DNA of 64,000 bases from Streptomyces sp. NBC_01351. Lineage in GTDB: Bacteria > Actinomycetota > Actinomycetes > Streptomycetales > Streptomycetaceae. A program made the translations under genes and the position numbers. The stretch covers positions 7,321,501-7,385,500 of the forward strand of contig NZ_CP108356.1 in assembly GCF_036237315.1 (NCBI RefSeq), given 5' to 3'. Below the pieces are notes generated by a model. It was not told where the DNA came from and searched no databases. It saw only the letters and a list, made by a program, of their open reading frames with translations. The first letter of the stretch is position 1. Every line of letters begins with the position of its first letter. Shown here piece after piece: positions 61,032 through 64,000 of this stretch.

Positions 61032-63303
61032 TTCGCATGCCGCGTGGATCGGGCAGCAGCCAGAAGCGCAGGGTGCCGTCATCCCCCGAGGCGGCCAGCA
61101 GACTCGCGTCGGGGGAGAAGGCGACACCCCGGACGCTGCCGGTGTGACCGGTCAGCGGCAGTCCGGTGGCGGGTTCGCCGGTCGCCGGGTTCCACAGCCG
61201 CACGGTTCCGTCCGCGCCCGCGCCGGCGAGCAGGTGCCCCTGCTCCGAGAACGCCAGGTCGTACACCTGCCCGGTGTGACCGGAGAGGCGGCGGCCGGGG
61301 ATTCCCCGGTCGGTCGGATCCCACAGCCGGATCGTGCCGTTGACGTCGCCCGTGGCCAGCAGGCGGCTGTCGGGGGAGAAGGCCACGGCGCTGACCGTGC
61401 TCCGGTGAGCGTCCAGCACCCGGCCGGACCGCTGAGGGGCGGCGGGATCCCACAGGACCACCCGCTCGTCGATCGCGGCGGCCAGTACGCTCCCGTCGGG
61501 AGCGGCGGCGAGGGCGAACACGTCGGACACCGCGTCCGGACCCCGCGTGACCACCGCGCCGCCACCGGCCACGTTCCATACGACGACCCGGCCGTCCGGG
61601 CCGACCATGGCCACCTGCTGGACGGGGGCGCAGAACGCGACGTTCGCGATCAGGGACACGGGATGCGTCAAAGGCCCTACCGGGCGGTGGGCAGGCGTCC
61701 ACAGCGCGGCTGGACCGCCGTCGCCGGGGAAGTGCAGCCCCCACGGCATGGTGCCGGCCGGCTCCCACAGGGCTTCGGGCAGCAGCGGGGTCCGTTCCGC
61801 CGGATCCCAGGTGAGGATCCGGCGGTCCTGGGCGCGGACGATGAGGCGGCGGCCGTCCGGCGCGAAGGCCAGCCGACGCAGCGCGACTCCGGTCTCCGTC
61901 GTCAGAGGCGGCAGAGCCACGGCCTGACGCTCCCGCAAGGCCGAGTCGAGGGCCCGTGCCGCGAGCGGCGGGGTGCGCGCGGATCCCGTGTACGGCTCGT
62001 CGTGGTAGACGACCACGGTGTTGCCCTCGCCGCAGGCGGCGAGCATCCGGCCGTCGGGGGAGAACGCGAGGCGGTCGAGGTCGTCACAGGGCCCGGGCAG
62101 GGCCGGGCCGGAAGGGGCGCCGGTCGACGGGTCCCACAGTCGTATGGTCCCGTCGTCGCCGATGGTGGCCAGGTGGCGGCTGTCCCGGGAGAAGGCCACC
62201 GCCAGGGTCCTGCGGTCGTCGGCCTTGGGCAGGCTACAGACGGGGGCGCCGGTCGCGGTGTCCCACAGCAGGGTCTCGTTCCGGCCGGCCGTGGCCAGCA
62301 GGGCGCCGTCCTCGGAGAACGCCGCCGAGAGCGGGCCGGTGATGTTCTCGGTGAGGGGTCCGCCGACGCTCGCACCGGTCGCGAGGTCCCACAGCCGCAT
62401 CGCGTGCTTGCTCCTGAGCGCGGCCAGTATGCCCCCGTCGGGGAGGCAGACCAGTGCCCTGATCTCACCGAAGTGTCCGACCAGAGGCGGTCCGGCGGGC
62501 TCGCCCGTCGAGGTGTTCCAGCACTGCACGGTCTCGTCGTCGTCGGCCGTGACCAGGGTGTGGCCGTCCGCCGTGAAGGCGACCGTGTCGATGGGGTGCC
62601 GGTGGCCGCGCAGGGGTTCCCCCACCGGCTTGAGGGTCACGGCGTCCCACAGTCGCGCCGCGCCGTCCATGCCCCCGGTGGCCAGGAGGTGGCCGGTGGG
62701 CGAGAACGCCAGCGTGAGGTTTCCGGATCCGCAGACGATCTCGCCCAGGGCGGTTCCGTGGAGCGGATCCCACAACTGCACCACCCCGTTCTCGCCGTGG
62801 TCGCCGGCGACGGCGAGGAGACGGCCGTCGGACGAGAACGTCGCACACCGATTGCTCCCCGCACGCGTGGTGAGCACGTGGCCCAGGACGAAGCCGGTCC
62901 CGCCGGGGGAGAGCGACGCAGGAGCCGCAGGGGGCGTGCGCGGCGATGTGGCCGGTGCGGGTGGCGGGTGGTGCCGGACCGGCTCCCGGGCGGCCAGTTC
63001 GCGCCAGCGGCGGCGCCAGGGTTCCAGCTCGGGGGAGTTGTGGGGAGGGACGGGCCGCTCCTGCCCGAACTCGTCGTAGGAGTGGAGGATCCGGACCAGG
63101 CCCATGAGACGGTCCAGCCCCGGAAGCCGCTCCCCGCGGAACGCGTCGCTCTGGGTGGACACCGGAAGCCGGATCCCGGTCCGGGACTTCGCCGCGCGCG
63201 CGGCGAGCTCCCGGTAGGACCGATGGCCCCGCTCGAGCCGGAGCCGACGCAAGTCCGCCGCGAGCGACGCCAGTTCTTCGCTGAATGCAGGCACGCTGTC
63301 CAT
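61015..63303 (-). CDS. WD40 double-propeller protein with HTH-like N-terminus
   Basis: 762 residues from ATG 63303, without an upstream ribosome site. The N-terminal 85 residues (LAADLRRLRLERGHRSYRELAARAAKSRTGIRLPVSTQSDAFRGERLPGLDRLMGLVRIL) look like the XRE-type helix-turn-helix module often fused to signalling domains in streptomycetes. After a proline-rich linker come about 13-14 WD40 repeats, each ending in LWDP, LWNP or similar, enough for two seven-bladed propellers. There is no NB-ARC ATPase between them, as is common in related proteins. It is likely a cytoplasmic scaffold that may bind DNA. Partners unknown. Confidence 0.82.
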   Translation of the reverse strand: MDSVPAFSEELASLAADLRRLRLERGHRSYRELAARAAKSRTGIRLPVSTQSDAFRGERLPGLDRLMGLVRILHSYDEFGQERPVPPHNSPELEPWRRRWRELAAREPVRHHPPPAPATSPRTPPAAPASLSPGGTGFVLGHVLTTRAGSNRCATFSSDGRLLAVAGDHGENGVVQLWDPLHGTALGEIVCGSGNLTLAFSPTGHLLATGGMDGAARLWDAVTLKPVGEPLRGHRHPIDTVAFTADGHTLVTADDDETVQCWNTSTGEPAGPPLVGHFGEIRALVCLPDGGILAALRSKHAMRLWDLATGASVGGPLTENITGPLSAAFSEDGALLATAGRNETLLWDTATGAPVCSLPKADDRRTLAVAFSRDSRHLATIGDDGTIRLWDPSTGAPSGPALPGPCDDLDRLAFSPDGRMLAACGEGNTVVVYHDEPYTGSARTPPLAARALDSALRERQAVALPPLTTETGVALRRLAFAPDGRRLIVRAQDRRILTWDPAERTPLLPEALWEPAGTMPWGLHFPGDGGPAALWTPAHRPVGPLTHPVSLIANVAFCAPVQQVAMVGPDGRVVVWNVAGGGAVVTRGPDAVSDVFALAAAPDGSVLAAAIDERVVLWDPAAPQRSGRVLDAHRSTVSAVAFSPDSRLLATGDVNGTIRLWDPTDRGIPGRRLSGHTGQVYDLAFSEQGHLLAGAGADGTVRLWNPATGEPATGLPLTGHTGSVRGVAFSPDASLLAASGDDGTLRFWLLPDPRGMRTARLG

Positions 63304-63472
63304 CACCGCACAGGTTAGGGCCGTGCTGGCCGTGGTGCCGGACAATCCCGAACAGTGCTGAACAGTGCCGTTCCGCGGCGGAAATCCGGCGGAAATCCGG
63401 CGGTGTCCGGTGGCGGTCCGGGTTCGTCCGGCGCATGCGGCGCGCGGGCGCCGGGGGCGGTGGGATCGAGGC

Positions 63473-63667
63473 ATGACCACACCACCGGATACCGATCAGC
63501 CCTTCGTGACCCTGCACACCGCCGTCGTGCTGCTCGGTGCTCTGTTCGCCGGCTTCGTCGCCGGCGGGCTGAGCCACCTCGGCGGGGCACCTCCCGCGCC
63601 GGCGGTGCTGGCAGGGCTCGCCGCCGCCGGCGGGGCCGTGCCCGTGCTGCGTACGCTCATCCGCTGA
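63473..63667 (+). CDS. small membrane protein, 64 residues
   Basis: Starts at ATG 63473 after a weak GAG-rich ribosome site. Two hydrophobic segments, about residues 14-33 (LHTAVVLLGALFAGFVAGGL) and 42-58 (AVLAGLAAAGGAVPVL). Divergent from the WD40 gene and its 3' end overlaps the LacI gene by 11 bp. No family recognised. Confidence 0.65.
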   Translation: MTTPPDTDQPFVTLHTAVVLLGALFAGFVAGGLSHLGGAPPAPAVLAGLAAAGGAVPVLRTLIR

Positions 63668-64000
63668 CGGGCGGGAGTTCGCCCGAGCCTCGGGGGATCA
63701 GGCGGGTCGGGAGTTCGATGCGGGTCGGGGGGAGGGCGGCGCCCGCCAGGCGTTGGAAGAGGCGGTCCGTGGCGACGCGGCCCAGGGCCGCCGCGTCCTG
63801 GGCCACCACCGTGATGCCCGGGCGCAGCAGGTCGGCCAGCTCGAAGTCGTCGAAGCCGACCAGCGCCACCGGGCGCGCCTGGGCGGCGAGGACCCGTACG
63901 ACCGTGACGGTCACCCGGTTGTTGCCCGCGAAGACGGCCGTCACCGGCTCCGGGTCCGCGAGCATCGCGCGGGCCGCCGCCGCGACCCGCTCCGGGTGCG
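63657..64000 (-). CDS. LacI family regulator, C-terminal part (gene continues beyond the window)
   Basis: The frame is open from the window edge to the stop at 63657, about 114 residues. HPERVAAAARAML, AVFAGNNRVTVTVVRVLAAQ, VALVGFDDFELADLLRPGITVVAQD, LGRVATDRLFQRL and IELPTRLIPRGSG are the typical ligand-binding domain of LacI/PurR-type repressors, including the FDD motif. The DNA-binding N-terminus lies outside, so the target and effector cannot be predicted. Confidence 0.88.
   Translation of the reverse strand, partial: HPERVAAAARAMLADPEPVTAVFAGNNRVTVTVVRVLAAQARPVALVGFDDFELADLLRPGITVVAQDAAALGRVATDRLFQRLAGAALPPTRIELPTRLIPRGSGELPPVSG

Overview
The window reads as chromosomal DNA of a Streptomyces or close relative. 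GC content is very high, codon third positions are almost all G or C, GTG starts and 4-bp stop/start overlaps are common, and the gene families are typical of streptomycetes: SARP regulator, bacterial NO synthase, streptothricin acetyltransferase, CGNR regulator, FUSC, WS/DGAT and DUF6421. I saw no rRNA, tRNA, CRISPR array, transposase or phage gene.

Left part (about 1-16,700). After the tail of an unidentified gene and a DUF4436-type membrane protein comes the most unusual region. It holds three agmatine-deiminase-family proteins (one cytoplasmic, two with Tat-type export signals), a two-gene urease with no accessory genes, a complete five-gene oligopeptide/dipeptide-type ABC importer, a membrane Ser/Thr kinase and three TetR regulators. 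Two of the TetR proteins are close paralogues. Five near-identical 18-bp palindromes of the type TGACTGAA-NN-TTCAGTCA lie in its intergenic regions. Four of them contain a TTGACT -35 box placed 17 bp from a plausible -10 in front of a cluster gene. A related palindrome of different sequence precedes the third deiminase. I read this as one regulon for uptake and stepwise nitrogen release from a guanidino compound. The substrate is not evident. The right edge of the cluster abuts a frameshifted, truncated sulfite-oxidase-like molybdoenzyme gene, which looks like a recombination scar.

Middle part (17,400-36,900). This is a mixed set: FUSC transporter, SARP/NB-ARC/TPR regulator, HelD-like RNA polymerase-associated helicase divergent from streptothricin acetyltransferase, NO synthase, a lactonase-type beta-propeller, a degenerate CbiX-like protein, an uracil-DNA glycosylase, a VWA lipoprotein, a BNR-repeat propeller and a WS/DGAT acyltransferase. 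It ends with an old-yellow-enzyme/ArsR pair that shares a TACGA-N6-TCGTA operator.

Right part (36,900-64,000). Mostly housekeeping or conserved accessory genes: FprA-type ferredoxin reductase, DUF305/LVIVD pair, TetR, PAP2 phosphatase, M56 peptidase with DUF5134, a GDPD-like protein lacking two metal ligands, PadR with a flavin monooxygenase and esterase, a DUF6421/SDR/threonine-aldolase operon, a probably leaderless transglutaminase-like gene under a 27-bp imperfect inverted repeat, MFS/CGNR divergent pair, secreted alginate-lyase-like enzyme with a TTA codon, PlsC, thioredoxin, a cysteine-containing leader peptide upstream of a flavin reductase, etfBA, a CitE/DUF6986-type aldolase, a double WD40 propeller with an HTH-like N-terminus and the C-terminus of a LacI regulator. 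Strong hairpin terminators separate many of the units.
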